Below, piece by piece: positions 8,929 to 17,048 of a DNA stretch of 64,000 nucleotides. Position 1 is the stretch's first letter. Each line of letters begins with the position of its first letter. The stretch spans positions 1 to 64,000 of the forward strand of contig NZ_MKKA01000012.1 of the NCBI RefSeq assembly GCF_001942405.1, read 5' to 3'. The DNA is from Ornithinimicrobium sp. CNJ-824. GTDB lineage: Bacteria; Actinomycetota; Actinomycetes; Actinomycetales; Dermatophilaceae. The position numbers and the translations under genes are program-made. The notes under the pieces were generated by a model, which was given only the letters and a program-made list of their open reading frames with translations, did no database searches and had not been told where the DNA came from.

Positions 8929-8947
8929 CGCCCCGGCCGGTCAGGCC
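8922..8947. terminator. bidirectional hairpin containing both stop codons
   Basis: GGCCTGAC (8922-8929) and GTCAGGCC (8940-8947) form a perfect 8-bp stem with a 10-base loop. The terC stop (TGA 8926-8928) and the stop of the convergent yceI gene (8943-8941) are both inside the stem, so one palindrome serves both genes. Confidence 0.6.
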
Positions 8948-9615
8948 GACTTGATCGCGGAGATGTCCAGGACGAGCTTGATCTTCTCGCCGACGAGCAC
9001 GCCGCCGGTCTCCAGGGCGGCGTTCCACGTCAGGCCCCAGTCCTTGCGGTTGATGCTGGTCTCGCCCTCGAAGCCGGCGCGCAGGTTGCCGAACGGGTCC
9101 TTGGCAAGGCCCGTGCTGGTCAGCTCGACCGACAGCGGGCGGGTGACGTCCTTGATGGTCAGCTCGCCGTCCAGCCGGAAGGTCTCCTCGTCGACGCGCT
9201 CGACGGAGGTGGTGCTGAAGCGCACCTCCGGGTAGGTCTTCACGTCGAAGAAGTCGGCCGAGCGCAGGTGGGCGTCCCGGTCGGCCGCGCCGGTGTTGAT
9301 GCTCGCCGCCTGCATGACGACGGTGGCGTGCGAGGCGGACAGGTCTTCGGTGTCCACGACGCCGCTGCCCTCGAACTCGTCGAAGGTGCCGCGGACGTTG
9401 GTCACCATCGCGTGCCTCGCGACGAAGCCGAGGCTGCTGTGGCTAGGGTCGATCGTCCACGTGCCGTCGAGCTCGGCAGCGGCAGTCTCGGTCTCCGCCG
9501 CGGCCGGGACCGACCTGTCGGTGGCCGGCGACGCGGCGGTGGCCACCGGGGCCGTGGTCTTGGTGCCGGTCGAGGCGGCGTCGGACTTCTTGGTGAACCA
9601 GTCGAAGAGACCCAT
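8941..9615 (-). CDS. YceI-family protein
   Basis: This is a 224-residue protein. After a short start (MGLFDWFTKKS) and a Thr/Ala-rich linker, a complete YceI beta-barrel domain runs from about residue 48 (GTWTIDPSHSSLGFVARHAM) to the end, with FDVKTYPEVRF and GLTWNAALETGGVLVGEKIKL. YceI lipocalin-like barrels bind polyisoprenoid-type lipids; many are periplasmic, but no signal peptide is seen here, so it is probably cytoplasmic. ATG 9615 follows AGGAG. A well-spaced promoter lies upstream. Confidence 0.9.
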   Translation of the reverse strand: MGLFDWFTKKSDAASTGTKTTAPVATAASPATDRSVPAAAETETAAAELDGTWTIDPSHSSLGFVARHAMVTNVRGTFDEFEGSGVVDTEDLSASHATVVMQAASINTGAADRDAHLRSADFFDVKTYPEVRFSTTSVERVDEETFRLDGELTIKDVTRPLSVELTSTGLAKDPFGNLRAGFEGETSINRKDWGLTWNAALETGGVLVGEKIKLVLDISAIKSA

Positions 9616-9655
9616 GCGAAAACTCCTGAAGATCGGGTGGTGGGGATTCGGCTCC

Positions 9656-9684
9656 ACCCTAGGGGCAGTTATGTGACAAGTCAA
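9656..9684 (-). promoter_or_regulatory. sigma70-type promoter of yceI
   Basis: Reading the minus strand, TTGACT (9684-9679) and TAGGGT (9661-9656) are separated by 17 bases, 40 bases upstream of the yceI ATG. The spacing and AT content stand out from the surrounding sequence. A start of transcription near 9649 is inferred. Confidence 0.65.
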
Positions 9685-9719
9685 CTATCGACGGAGGCGG
9701 CCCTCCCCGAGGCGGGGCG

Positions 9720-10757
9720 TCACACCAGGCGGGTGGCCAGCTCCTGGACCGTCCGCTGCCGATGCACGTCGCGGTCCAGCTGCTCGGCGGCATACGCCCC
9801 CGCCACCGGCTGGACCATGACCTCGTCCACGCCGAACTGCGACGCCAGCGCCCTCACCTGGTCGGCCACCTCGTCGGCGGTCCCCAGCAGCCAGGGGTCG
9901 GTGACGGCGTCGAAGGCCGGCTGCGGGATCGGCAGCGGCTCCTCGAGCGCCTCGTCGACCGTCAGCAGCGGCCGCATCCGCAGCGGGCCTGGCGCCTGCA
10001 GGCTGGCCATCATCAGGTGGAACGGCAGCGCCAGCCGCCCGGCCTCCTCGCGGGAGTCGGCGACCACGGCGTTGACGGTGAGGAAGGTGCGCGGCTCGCC
10101 GGGGCCGGCGAAGCCGGACCGGTAGAGCTCCAGCGCCGCGGCCGTCCCGCGCCCGGCGAAGTGGTGGGCGAAGACGTAGGGCAGTCCCAGCTCGGCCGCC
10201 AGCCGCGCCGAGTAGTCGGAGGAGCCCAGCAGCCACACCGGCGGGGCCGTGCGCGCCGACGGCGTCGCGCGGATCGCATGCTGGCGCTGCCCGATCTGCA
10301 CGGCGGCACCCTCAGGGTCCATGAACGCCATCACCTGCTGGACGTACTCCGGGAACCGCTGCACCGCGTCGGCGTCCGACTGCCCGGCGCGCAGGGCCCA
10401 GCTGGTCACGGGGTCGGTCCCGGGGGCCCGCCCGATCCCCAGGTCGATCCGACCGGGGTATGCCGCCTCCAGCAGCGCGAACTGCTCCGCCACCGCGAGG
10501 GGGGCGTGGTTGGGCAGCATCACCCCGCCGGAGCCGATCCGCATCCGCTCCGTCGCCGCCGCCAGCATCCCGATCGCCACCGGCGGGCTGGTCGAGGCCA
10601 CCGACATCGTGTTGTGGTGCTCGGCCAGCCAGTAGCGGGTCACCCCGCCGCGGTCGGCCACGACGGCCAGGGACCGGGCGGCGTCGAGGGCCTGGGCGGT
10701 GGTCTGGCCGGTGCGGACGGGCAGGAGGTCGAGCACGGACAGGGCGATGGGTGACAT
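9720..10757 (-). CDS. LLM-class flavin-dependent oxidoreductase (MsnO8-like)
   Basis: This is a TIM-barrel flavin oxidoreductase of the bacterial luciferase-like superfamily, about 345 residues. Motifs typical of the alkanal monooxygenase-like branch are RYWLAEHHN (about 41-49), GSGGVMLPNHAPLAVAEQF (about 75-93), DLGIGRAPG and WLLGSSDYSARLAAELGLPYVFAHHF. It uses reduced FMN to oxidise an unknown small substrate. A TAGACT box at 10769-10764 puts the transcript start at about ATG 10757, suggesting a leaderless message; GTG 10763 is the alternative start. It is divergent from the APC permease gene. Confidence 0.88.
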   Translation of the reverse strand: MSPIALSVLDLLPVRTGQTTAQALDAARSLAVVADRGGVTRYWLAEHHNTMSVASTSPPVAIGMLAAATERMRIGSGGVMLPNHAPLAVAEQFALLEAAYPGRIDLGIGRAPGTDPVTSWALRAGQSDADAVQRFPEYVQQVMAFMDPEGAAVQIGQRQHAIRATPSARTAPPVWLLGSSDYSARLAAELGLPYVFAHHFAGRGTAAALELYRSGFAGPGEPRTFLTVNAVVADSREEAGRLALPFHLMMASLQAPGPLRMRPLLTVDEALEEPLPIPQPAFDAVTDPWLLGTADEVADQVRALASQFGVDEVMVQPVAGAYAAEQLDRDVHRQRTVQELATRLV

Positions 10758-10865
10758 GTCCACAGTCTAGGGAGCGTGCCAGGATGATCCCGCCCGACCC
10801 CCGGTGGCGCCGTACCGGCACCCGCCGCCCGCCCCTTGACCACGCCATACCCGCAGGAGCAGCCG

Positions 10866-12188
10866 GTGACCGACCACCCGACCCTGGCCCGGCGGCTGGG
10901 CACCGCCGACGCCGTCGTCATCGGCCTGGGCTCGATGATCGGCGCCGGGGTCTTCGCGGCGTTCGCCCCCGCGGCGCAGGCGGCCGGCACGTGGCTGCTC
11001 GTCGGCCTGGCGGTCGCCGCGCTCGTCGCCTACGCCAACGCGACCTCCTCGGCCCAGCTCGCGGCGCAGTACCCGACCTCCGGCGGCACCTACGTCTACG
11101 GCCGGGAGCGGCTGGGGGCCTGGTGGGGCTTCGCCGCCGGGTGGGCGTTCGTCGTCGGCAAGACCGCCAGCTGCGCCGCGATGGCGCTGACCTTCGCCGC
11201 GTATGCCGCACCGCCCGGCTGGGAGCGTCCCGTCGCCGCCACCGCCGTGGTGGCGCTGGCGGCGGTCAACTACCACGGGGTCACCCGGACCGCCGGGCTG
11301 GCCAGGGTCATCGTCACGGTCGTCCTCGTCTCGCTCGGGCTGGTCGTGCTGGCCGGGGTCGTCGGCGGCGACCCGGACTGGACCCGTGTGCTGCCCGCCG
11401 GGGCACCCGGTGCGGGCAGCGGCTTGGTGGGCGCGGGCACGGACGGTCTGGCGGCAGTCCCCGGCTACGGTGTCCTCCAGTCGGCCGGCCTGCTCTTCTT
11501 CGCCTTCGCCGGCTACGCCCGCATCGCGACGATGGGGGAGGAGGTGCGCGACCCCGCCCGGACGATCCCCCGGGCCATCCAGCTCGCCCTCGGCGGTGCC
11601 GTCCTCGTGTATGCCGTGGTCGCCGCCACCCTGCTCGCGGTCCTGGGTGCGGAGGGGACGGCCTCCTCGGCCGCGCCGCTGGCCGACCTGGCCGCGGCCG
11701 GCCCGTGGGCCTGGGCGGGCGTCGTCGTCCGGGTCGGGGCCGCTGCCGCCTCCCTCGGCGCCCTCCTCGCGCTCATCGCCGGGATCGGCCGGACCAGCCT
11801 GGCGATGGCGCGGCAGGACGACCTGCCCGGCTGGCTGGCCGCCGTGCACCCCCGGCACCGGGTGCCGCACCGGGCGGAGGTCGCGCTCGCGGGCGTCGTG
11901 GTCGTGCTGGTCCTCACGGTCGACCTGCGGGAGGCGATCGGCTTCTCCTCGTTCGGGGTGCTGCTCTACTACCTGGTCGCCAACCTCTCGGCCTGGACCC
12001 AGGACGAGGACCACCGTCGCTTCTCCCGAGCCCTCCAGGCCGTCGGGGCCGTCGGTTGCCTCGTCCTCGTCGTCACCCTTCCGCCCACGGCGGTGCTGGC
12101 GGGGACGGCCGTGCTGGCGTCGGGCCTGGCCCTGCGGGCCGCCCGCCTGCACCACCGTCGACCGCGGGGGCGGCGTCGCCGTCGCTGA
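10866..12188 (+). CDS. APC-superfamily amino acid permease
   Basis: This is a 440-residue membrane protein with 12 predicted helices. The first helix carries the glycine-rich GLGSMIGAGVF motif that binds substrate in APC transporters. FAFAGYARIATMGEEVRDPARTIPRAI is the conserved loop around helix 6. GTG 10866 is chosen because CAGGAG lies eight bases ahead; a TTG at 10836 in frame is less likely. Substrate is unknown, probably an amino acid or amine. It lies directly upstream of the FMN riboswitch but has no link to riboflavin that I can see. Confidence 0.88.
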   Translation: MTDHPTLARRLGTADAVVIGLGSMIGAGVFAAFAPAAQAAGTWLLVGLAVAALVAYANATSSAQLAAQYPTSGGTYVYGRERLGAWWGFAAGWAFVVGKTASCAAMALTFAAYAAPPGWERPVAATAVVALAAVNYHGVTRTAGLARVIVTVVLVSLGLVVLAGVVGGDPDWTRVLPAGAPGAGSGLVGAGTDGLAAVPGYGVLQSAGLLFFAFAGYARIATMGEEVRDPARTIPRAIQLALGGAVLVYAVVAATLLAVLGAEGTASSAAPLADLAAAGPWAWAGVVVRVGAAAASLGALLALIAGIGRTSLAMARQDDLPGWLAAVHPRHRVPHRAEVALAGVVVVLVLTVDLREAIGFSSFGVLLYYLVANLSAWTQDEDHRRFSRALQAVGAVGCLVLVVTLPPTAVLAGTAVLASGLALRAARLHHRRPRGRRRRR

Positions 12189-12200
12189 CCGACGGCTCCT

Positions 12201-12216
12201 CGCGCCGGTCGGCGCG
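12201..12216 (+). terminator. possible hairpin terminator of the APC permease gene
   Basis: CGCGCC-GGTC-GGCGCG forms a perfect 6-bp stem 12 bases after the permease stop. It is short and lacks a T-tract, so the call is tentative. A TACCGT box at 12232-12237 could be the -10 of the riboflavin operon just ahead of the riboswitch. Confidence 0.4.
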
Positions 12217-12250
12217 GCCCGCCGCCCCTGATACCGTGGGAGGAGAGCAC

Positions 12251-12378
12251 ACGCGCTCCGGGGTCGGTGCAATTCCGAGCCGGCGGTGACAGTCCGCGAC
12301 CCGACCGCAGCCAGCGGCCGGTTGACCTGGTGAAACTCCAGGACCGACGGTGAAAGTCCGGAAGGGAGGCAGCGCGCG
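12251..12378 (+). ncRNA. FMN riboswitch (RFN element)
   Basis: This is a complete RFN aptamer. P1 is formed by ACGCGCT (12251) and AGCGCGC (12371). All conserved blocks are present in order: GGGGTCGGTGCAATTCCGA, CCGGCGGTGACAGTCCGCGAC, CCTGGTGAAACTCCAGGACCGACGGTGAAAGTCC (split by the variable arm) and GGATGGGAGGCAG-like GGAAGGGAGGCAGCG. It senses FMN and represses the riboflavin genes that follow. Confidence 0.97.
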
Positions 12379-12440
12379 GTGGACCACGCGTCGGCGTGAC
12401 CCGGTCCCTCGGACCGGATCCGGCCTCCGGCGGTCCTCTG

Positions 12441-12481
12441 CCGTCGTCCCCCTCGTCCCGGGCAGGACCGACGACGGAGAG
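12441..12481 (+). promoter_or_regulatory. hairpin abutting the ribD ribosome site
   Basis: CCGTCGTC (12441-12448) is an exact complement of GACGACGG (12470-12477), and the second arm runs into the ribosome site GGAGAG (12476-12481), seven bases before ATG 12488. There is no obvious terminator in the 60 bases after the aptamer. This suggests that FMN control may work by hiding the ribosome site. The switching partner is not established. Confidence 0.5.
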
Positions 12482-12487
12482 ACGCCG

Positions 12488-13597
12488 ATGAGCACCGACA
12501 CCCGCTGGCTGGACCAGGCGGTCGACGCTGCGCTGCACGGACCCGCCGTCGACCCCAACCCCCGGGTCGGCTGCCTCGTCGTCGCGCCCGACGGCACCGT
12601 GGTGGGCCGCGGCCACCACCGCGGGGCCGGCAGCCCCCACGCCGAGGCCGTGGCCCTTGCCGCCGCCGGTGACCGCGCGAGGGGCGCGACCGCATACGTG
12701 ACCCTCGAGCCGTGCAACCACCAGGGCCGCACCGGCCCCTGCACGCACGCCCTGCGGGACGCCGGGGTGGAGCGGGTGGTCTTCGCCGTCCCGGACCCCA
12801 CCCCCCAGGCCGCCGGCGGGGCGGAATGGTTGCGCGAGCGGGGGATCGAGGTCGAGGTGCACCCCCACCGCGACGCCGAGGCGCTCGTGGCCGACTGGAC
12901 CGCGGCCGCCCGCCTGGGCCGGCCCGTCGTGGTCTGGAAGGCGGCGATGACGCTGGACGGCCGGGTCGCCGCGGCCGACGGCTCCAGCCGCTGGATCACC
13001 TCCGCCGAGGCCAGGGCCGACGCGCACCTGCTGCGTTCGCGGGTCGGGGCCGTGGTCGTCGGCACGGGCACCGCGCTGCGGGACGACCCCAGCCTGACGG
13101 CGCGCACCGCCGAGGGTGAGCTGCTGCCCGACCAGCCCCTGCGCGTGGTCGTCGGCCGCCGGGACCTGCCGGTGGACGCGCGGCTGCGGACCGGCCCCGG
13201 CGAGCTGCTGCACCTGCGCACCTCCGAACCACGCCAGGTCCTGGCCGAGCTGTCCCGCCGCGGCGTCCACCGGGTGCTGCTGGAGGGCGGGCCCACGCTG
13301 GCCGCCGCCTTCTGGCGGGCCGGGTGCGTCGACGAAGTGCTCGTCTACCTGGCCCCGGCGCTGCTCGGTGCCGGGGCCGCCGGCGTGGGCGACCTGGGCA
13401 TCGCCTCGATCGAGGACGTCGCCCGCCTGGACCTCGTCGACGTGACCCGGGTGGGACCCGACCTGCGGCTCTCCCTCGTCCCGCAGGCGCCGCCCCGCGA
13501 GCGTGGGGCGCGGTCCACCCCGTCCGTCGGGCACGCCCGACCGGCACCGCCGACCACCACCGACCAGCGGACGCTCGCCCCGTCCCCGACCCCCTGA
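12488..13597 (+). CDS. ribD: bifunctional riboflavin deaminase/reductase RibD
   Basis: This is a 369-residue enzyme for the second and third steps of riboflavin synthesis. The N-terminal deaminase (about 1-145) shows the zinc and catalytic motifs HAEAVAL and [18 protein letters not shown]. The C-terminal reductase (about 148-335) has [40 protein letters not shown] and [13 protein letters not shown]. The last 40 residues are a Pro/Thr/Arg-rich tail that looks unstructured. ATG 12488 follows GGAGAG. It heads the ribD-ribE-ribB-ribH operon under the FMN riboswitch. Confidence 0.95.
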   Translation: MSTDTRWLDQAVDAALHGPAVDPNPRVGCLVVAPDGTVVGRGHHRGAGSPHAEAVALAAAGDRARGATAYVTLEPCNHQGRTGPCTHALRDAGVERVVFAVPDPTPQAAGGAEWLRERGIEVEVHPHRDAEALVADWTAAARLGRPVVVWKAAMTLDGRVAAADGSSRWITSAEARADAHLLRSRVGAVVVGTGTALRDDPSLTARTAEGELLPDQPLRVVVGRRDLPVDARLRTGPGELLHLRTSEPRQVLAELSRRGVHRVLLEGGPTLAAAFWRAGCVDEVLVYLAPALLGAGAAGVGDLGIASIEDVARLDLVDVTRVGPDLRLSLVPQAPPRERGARSTPSVGHARPAPPTTTDQRTLAPSPTP

Positions 13598-13605
13598 GGA
13601 GCCCC

Positions 13606-14230
13606 ATGTTCACCGGCATCGTCGAGGAGCTCGGCCGCCTGGCCCGACGGACCGACGGGCAGGACAGCAGCCGCGTCGAGATCTCCGGACCGACGGTCGT
13701 CCCCGGTCTCTCCCACGGCGACTCGGTCGCGTCGACGGGGTCTGCCTGACCGTGACCGAGGTCGTCGGTGACGGCTTCGTCGCCGACGTCATGGCCGAGA
13801 CGCTGGCCCGCACCACGCTGGGCCGCCTCATCGAGGGGGACCCGGTTAACCTCGAGCGGGCCGTCCGGGTGGACGACCGGCTCGGCGGCCACATCGTGCA
13901 GGGCCACGTCGACGGCACCGCCCGGGTGATCTCCCGGACGCGGGGGACCGGTGGGAGGTGGTCCGGTTCTCGCTGCCGCCGGAGCTGGCCCGGTACGTCG
14001 TGCACAAGGGCTCGGTCTGCCTGGACGGGGTCTCGCTCACCGTCTCCGCGCTCGACGAGGACGCCTTCGAGGTGAGCCTCATCCCGACCACCCTGGAGCT
14101 GACCACCCTGGGCCGCCGGCAGCCCGGCGACGAGGTCAACGTCGAGGTGGACGTGCTGGCCAAGTACGTCGAGCGGCTCGTCGCCGCAGGGGCGGGCGGG
14201 ACGACCGGGTCGACGGGGACGACGTCATGA
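13606..14230 (+). CDS. ribE: riboflavin synthase alpha subunit, two frameshifts
   Basis: This enzyme dismutates lumazine to riboflavin. The start [12 protein letters not shown] is diagnostic, and both lumazine-binding repeats are visible: the first ([28 protein letters not shown]) and the second ([33 protein letters not shown]), with [11 protein letters not shown]. Two single-base losses break the frame: one G near 13731 (GCG[G]TCGAC restores SVAVDGVCL) and one G in the run near 13943 (restoring [21 protein letters not shown]). With both restored, 625 bases become 209 codons. The gene belongs to an essential pathway, so errors are more likely than real inactivation. Its stop overlaps the ribB start (ATGA). 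Confidence 0.92.
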
Positions 14231-14895
14231 CGAGCAGCGCCGTGGTCCCCGGCCTGTCCTCGGTGGAGGCGGCGCTCGAGGCGCTGCGCGACGGGCTGCC
14301 GGTGCTCGTGCTGGACGACGTCGACCGGGAGAACGAGGGGGACGTCATCCTCGCCGCGCAGACGATCACGCCCCGGTGGACCGGGTGGACGATCCGGCAC
14401 TCCTCGGGATACCTGTGCGCCCCGATGCCCGCCGACTGGGCCGACCGGCTCGCGCTGCCGCCGATGGTGGAGCAGAACGAGGACGCCCTGCGGACGGCCT
14501 ACGCGATCACGGTCGACGTGGCCGAGGGCGTGACCACGGGGATCAGCGCCACCGACCGGTGCCGCACCGTCGCCGCCCTGGGCGACCCGGCCACGGGGGC
14601 GACCGACCTGCGCCGGCCGGGCCACGTCGTGCCCCTGCGGGCCCGCGCCGGGGGCGTGCTGGAGCGTCGCGGCCACACCGAGGCGGCCGTCGACCTGTGC
14701 GCCCTCGCCGGCCTGACGCCGGTGGCGGCCATCGCCGAGCTCGTCGACGACGAGGGCGAGATGCTGCGCACCACCCAGGTGCTCGAGCTGGGCGCCGAGC
14801 ACGGGCTGCCCGTGCTGACCATCGACCAGCTCGTGACCCACCGCCGCGAGCTGGACCAGGACACGGCCGACGGACCGACGAGGAGCAGGACATGA
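14227..14895 (+). CDS. ribB: 3,4-dihydroxy-2-butanone 4-phosphate synthase
   Basis: This is a 222-residue enzyme that makes the four-carbon precursor of lumazine from ribulose 5-phosphate. [15 protein letters not shown] (about 28-42) is the catalytic loop; [18 protein letters not shown] and [18 protein letters not shown] are conserved. The protein ends here: there is no C-terminal GTP cyclohydrolase II domain, although many actinobacterial homologues are RibBA fusions. The first pathway enzyme must therefore be encoded elsewhere. ATG 14227 overlaps the ribE stop and its stop overlaps the ribH start, so the operon is tightly coupled. Confidence 0.93.
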   Translation: MTSSAVVPGLSSVEAALEALRDGLPVLVLDDVDRENEGDVILAAQTITPRWTGWTIRHSSGYLCAPMPADWADRLALPPMVEQNEDALRTAYAITVDVAEGVTTGISATDRCRTVAALGDPATGATDLRRPGHVVPLRARAGGVLERRGHTEAAVDLCALAGLTPVAAIAELVDDEGEMLRTTQVLELGAEHGLPVLTIDQLVTHRRELDQDTADGPTRSRT

Positions 14896-15362
14896 GCAGG
14901 AGCGGAGCCCCCGCCGTGGCGGCCGACGGCAGCGGGATGCGGGTGGCCGTGGTCGCCGCGTCCTGGCACACCGTCGTCATGGACGGGCTGCTGGACGGTG
15001 CCCGCCGGGCCCTGGCCGAGGCCGGGGTCACCGAGGTCGACGAGGTGCGGGTGCCCGGCAGCTTCGAGCTGCCCGTCGCCGCGGCCCGGCTCGCGCGGAC
15101 CGGCCGCTACGACGCGCTCGTGGCCCTCGGGGTCGTCATCCGGGGTGGCACGCCGCACTTCGACTACGTCTGCTCGGCGGCCACCGACGGCCTGACCACC
15201 GTCTCGGTCACCACCGGCGTCCCCGTGGGCTTCGGCGTGCTGACCTGCGACGACGAGCAGCAGGCGCTCGACCGGGCCGGCCTGCCCGGGTCGCAGGAGG
15301 ACAAGGGCCACGAGGCGGCCGGTGCCGCCGTCGCGACGGCGGCGGTCCTGCGCGACGTGTAG
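14892..15362 (+). CDS. ribH: 6,7-dimethyl-8-ribityllumazine synthase
   Basis: This is a 156-residue enzyme of the penultimate riboflavin step. Motifs are [10 protein letters not shown] (about 19-28), [14 protein letters not shown] (about 51-64), [19 protein letters not shown] (about 78-96, with the catalytic His) and [22 protein letters not shown]. The usual phenylalanine of the ligand loop (F-N) is replaced by SWH, as in some actinobacterial forms. ATG 14892 overlaps the ribB stop. It is the last gene of the riboswitch operon and converges on the dehydrogenase gene seven bases later. Confidence 0.95.
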   Translation: MSRSGAPAVAADGSGMRVAVVAASWHTVVMDGLLDGARRALAEAGVTEVDEVRVPGSFELPVAAARLARTGRYDALVALGVVIRGGTPHFDYVCSAATDGLTTVSVTTGVPVGFGVLTCDDEQQALDRAGLPGSQEDKGHEAAGAAVATAAVLRDV

Positions 15363-15368
15363 GCACGA

Positions 15369-16450
15369 TCACGGCCGGACGATGGTCACCCCCGGGGTCG
15401 TCGGGCCGCTCATCGCGGCCAGGGCCGCCGGTGCCTCCGCCAGCGTGATCGTCCGGCCGAGGAACCGCTCCGGCGCGAGTCGCCCCGCCACCACGTCGGC
15501 CAGCATCCGCGGGTAGTCGGCCGCGGCCATCCCGTGGCTGCCCAGCACCTGCAGCTCCCGGGCGACCACCGTATGCATCGGCACGCTGGCCCGGTCGCCG
15601 ACGACGGCGGGCGGCATCAGCCCCAGCTGCAGGTGACGGCCGCGCACGCGCAGCACCGAGGTGGCGGCCCGGGCGGTGGCGACGCTGCCCAGGGCGCGAC
15701 GCCGACGTCGACCCCGCCCGGCACGAGCTCCCGCACCCGCGCGACCGCGCTCTCCAGGGCAGGGTCGGTGGCGACGTCCACCCGCACGGTCTGCTCGGCG
15801 CCGACCGTGCGCGCCAGGTCGAGCGCCTCGGGGCTGACGTCCACCGCGACCACGTGCGCGCCGCGCGACCGGGCGACCATGACCGCCGCCAGCCCGACCC
15901 CACCGCATCCGAGGACGGCCACGTGCTCCCCGTCGGTCACCCGGGCCACGTCGACGATCCCGCGGTATGCCGTCGCGAACCGGCACCCCAGGCCCGCCGC
16001 GACGTCCGCCCCGATCTCGTCGGGCAGGTGGACGACGTTGTGGTCGGCCCACGGCACCGCGACCAGCTCGGCGAACGACCCTGGTCCGCTGAACCCCGGC
16101 TGCCACTGGTGCGGGCACACCTGGGAGGCGCCGGCACGGCATACCTCGCAGGTGCCGCACCCGCAGACGAACGGGACGACGACCCGGTCGCCGACGGCCA
16201 CCGTGCGGACGTCCGCCCCGACCTCGTGGACCACGCCGGCGAACTCGTGGCCGGGCACGTGCGGCAGCTCGGTGATGTCGTCGTCGTGCCCCTGCCACGC
16301 GTGCCAGTCCGAGCGGCAGACCCCCGTCGCCTCGACGCGGACGACGACACCGTCCGGCCGGGGACGGGGGACCGGCACCTGCGTCACGTAGGGCTGCGCG
16401 CCGAACGCGTCGTAGCGCACGGCCCGCATGGTGGGGCGGTCGTCGGCCAT
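15369..16450 (-). CDS. zinc-dependent alcohol dehydrogenase, one frameshift
   Basis: This is an MDR-family dehydrogenase. The catalytic zinc region is GVCRSDWHAWQGH and GHEFAGVV; the structural zinc Cys are in CGCGTCEVCRAGASQVC (about 99-115). The Rossmann motif is VLGCGGVGLAAV. ATG 16450 follows GAGGAG. The frame breaks near 15700; one added base joins GVDVGV to ALGSVATARAATSVLRVRG and gives 360 residues ending GPTTPGVTIVRP. It acts on an unknown alcohol or aldehyde with NAD(P). It is divergent from the small membrane protein gene at 16572. Confidence 0.88.
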
Positions 16451-16571
16451 GGGGCTCCTCGGGCTGTGGTGCGTGTGCGCCCTCAGTCTGGCGTCCCCCG
16501 CGCAGGCAGGACGCAGGTGGGTCACCGCCGGAGGATGGCGCGACGGTGCCCGCCAGGTCTGGGTTCGGCGC

Positions 16572-16739
16572 GTGCGCATCCAGGTCTGGCACCTGGCGGT
16601 CCTGCTGCTGATGGCCGTGCCCGTCGTCCTGATCTACCTCGCGGTGCGCCTCGGCGTGCGCCACGGGCGGCGGGACAGCGGCGACGGGCGCGGTGCGGGC
16701 GGGCAGGATGCACGCCACGACCGGGCCCCTCAGGGCTGA
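16572..16739 (+). CDS. possible small single-helix membrane protein
   Basis: A 55-residue frame from GTG 16572 begins MRIQVWHLAVLLLMAVPVVLIYLAV, one clear membrane helix, followed by a basic, Gly/Asp-rich tail. No good ribosome site is seen and the frame is open further upstream, so the start is uncertain. It lies 27 bases ahead of the L7/L12-like gene on the same strand. Confidence 0.4.
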   Translation: MRIQVWHLAVLLLMAVPVVLIYLAVRLGVRHGRRDSGDGRGAGGQDARHDRAPQG

Positions 16740-16766
16740 GGCCGCTGCGGTCCGTAGGGTCGGGCC

Positions 16767-17047
16767 ATGGGTCTCTTCACCAGCGACGAACAGATCGCCC
16801 GGCTCTCCCGGAAGGTCGACTCCCTCTCGGGGCAGGTGCGCCACCTGACCCGCCTCGTCGAGCACCTCGCCCGAGGTCAGGGCGTCGACGAGGCGGTCCT
16901 CGAGGCTTCACGCCGCAGGAGGAGCCGTTCTGGGAGGAGGCCCGCCGGCTCAAGCGGGCCGGCTCGCCCATCGCTGCGATCAAGCTCGTCCGAGAGCACA
17001 CGGGCATGGGCCTGCGCGAGGCCAAGGAGGCCGTCGACCGGTTGTGA
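16767..17047 (+). CDS. protein with ribosomal L7/L12 C-terminal domain, one frameshift
   Basis: The N-terminus (ATG 16767) is a short coiled coil (EQIARLSRKVDSLSGQVRHLTRLVEHL). After the break at about 16908, the tail EEARRLKRAGSPIAAIKLVREHTGMGLREAKEAVDRL is the helix-turn-helix-like half of the L7/L12 C-terminal fold, with the GLREAKEAVD signature. Restoring one G in GAGG[G]CTTC gives 93 residues. It is not the ribosomal stalk protein, which is longer and sits with rplJ. Free-standing copies are found in actinobacteria with unknown role. Confidence 0.75.
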
Positions 17048-17048
17048 G

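Noticed and set aside
10767-12695. 642-codon minus-strand frame across the APC permease and FMN riboswitch
   Set aside because: It crosses a complete riboswitch and the start of ribD; no domain is recognisable.
13606-14230. ribE as a real pseudogene
   Set aside because: Both breaks are single lost G bases in runs, all conserved motifs remain, and the rest of the operon is intact.
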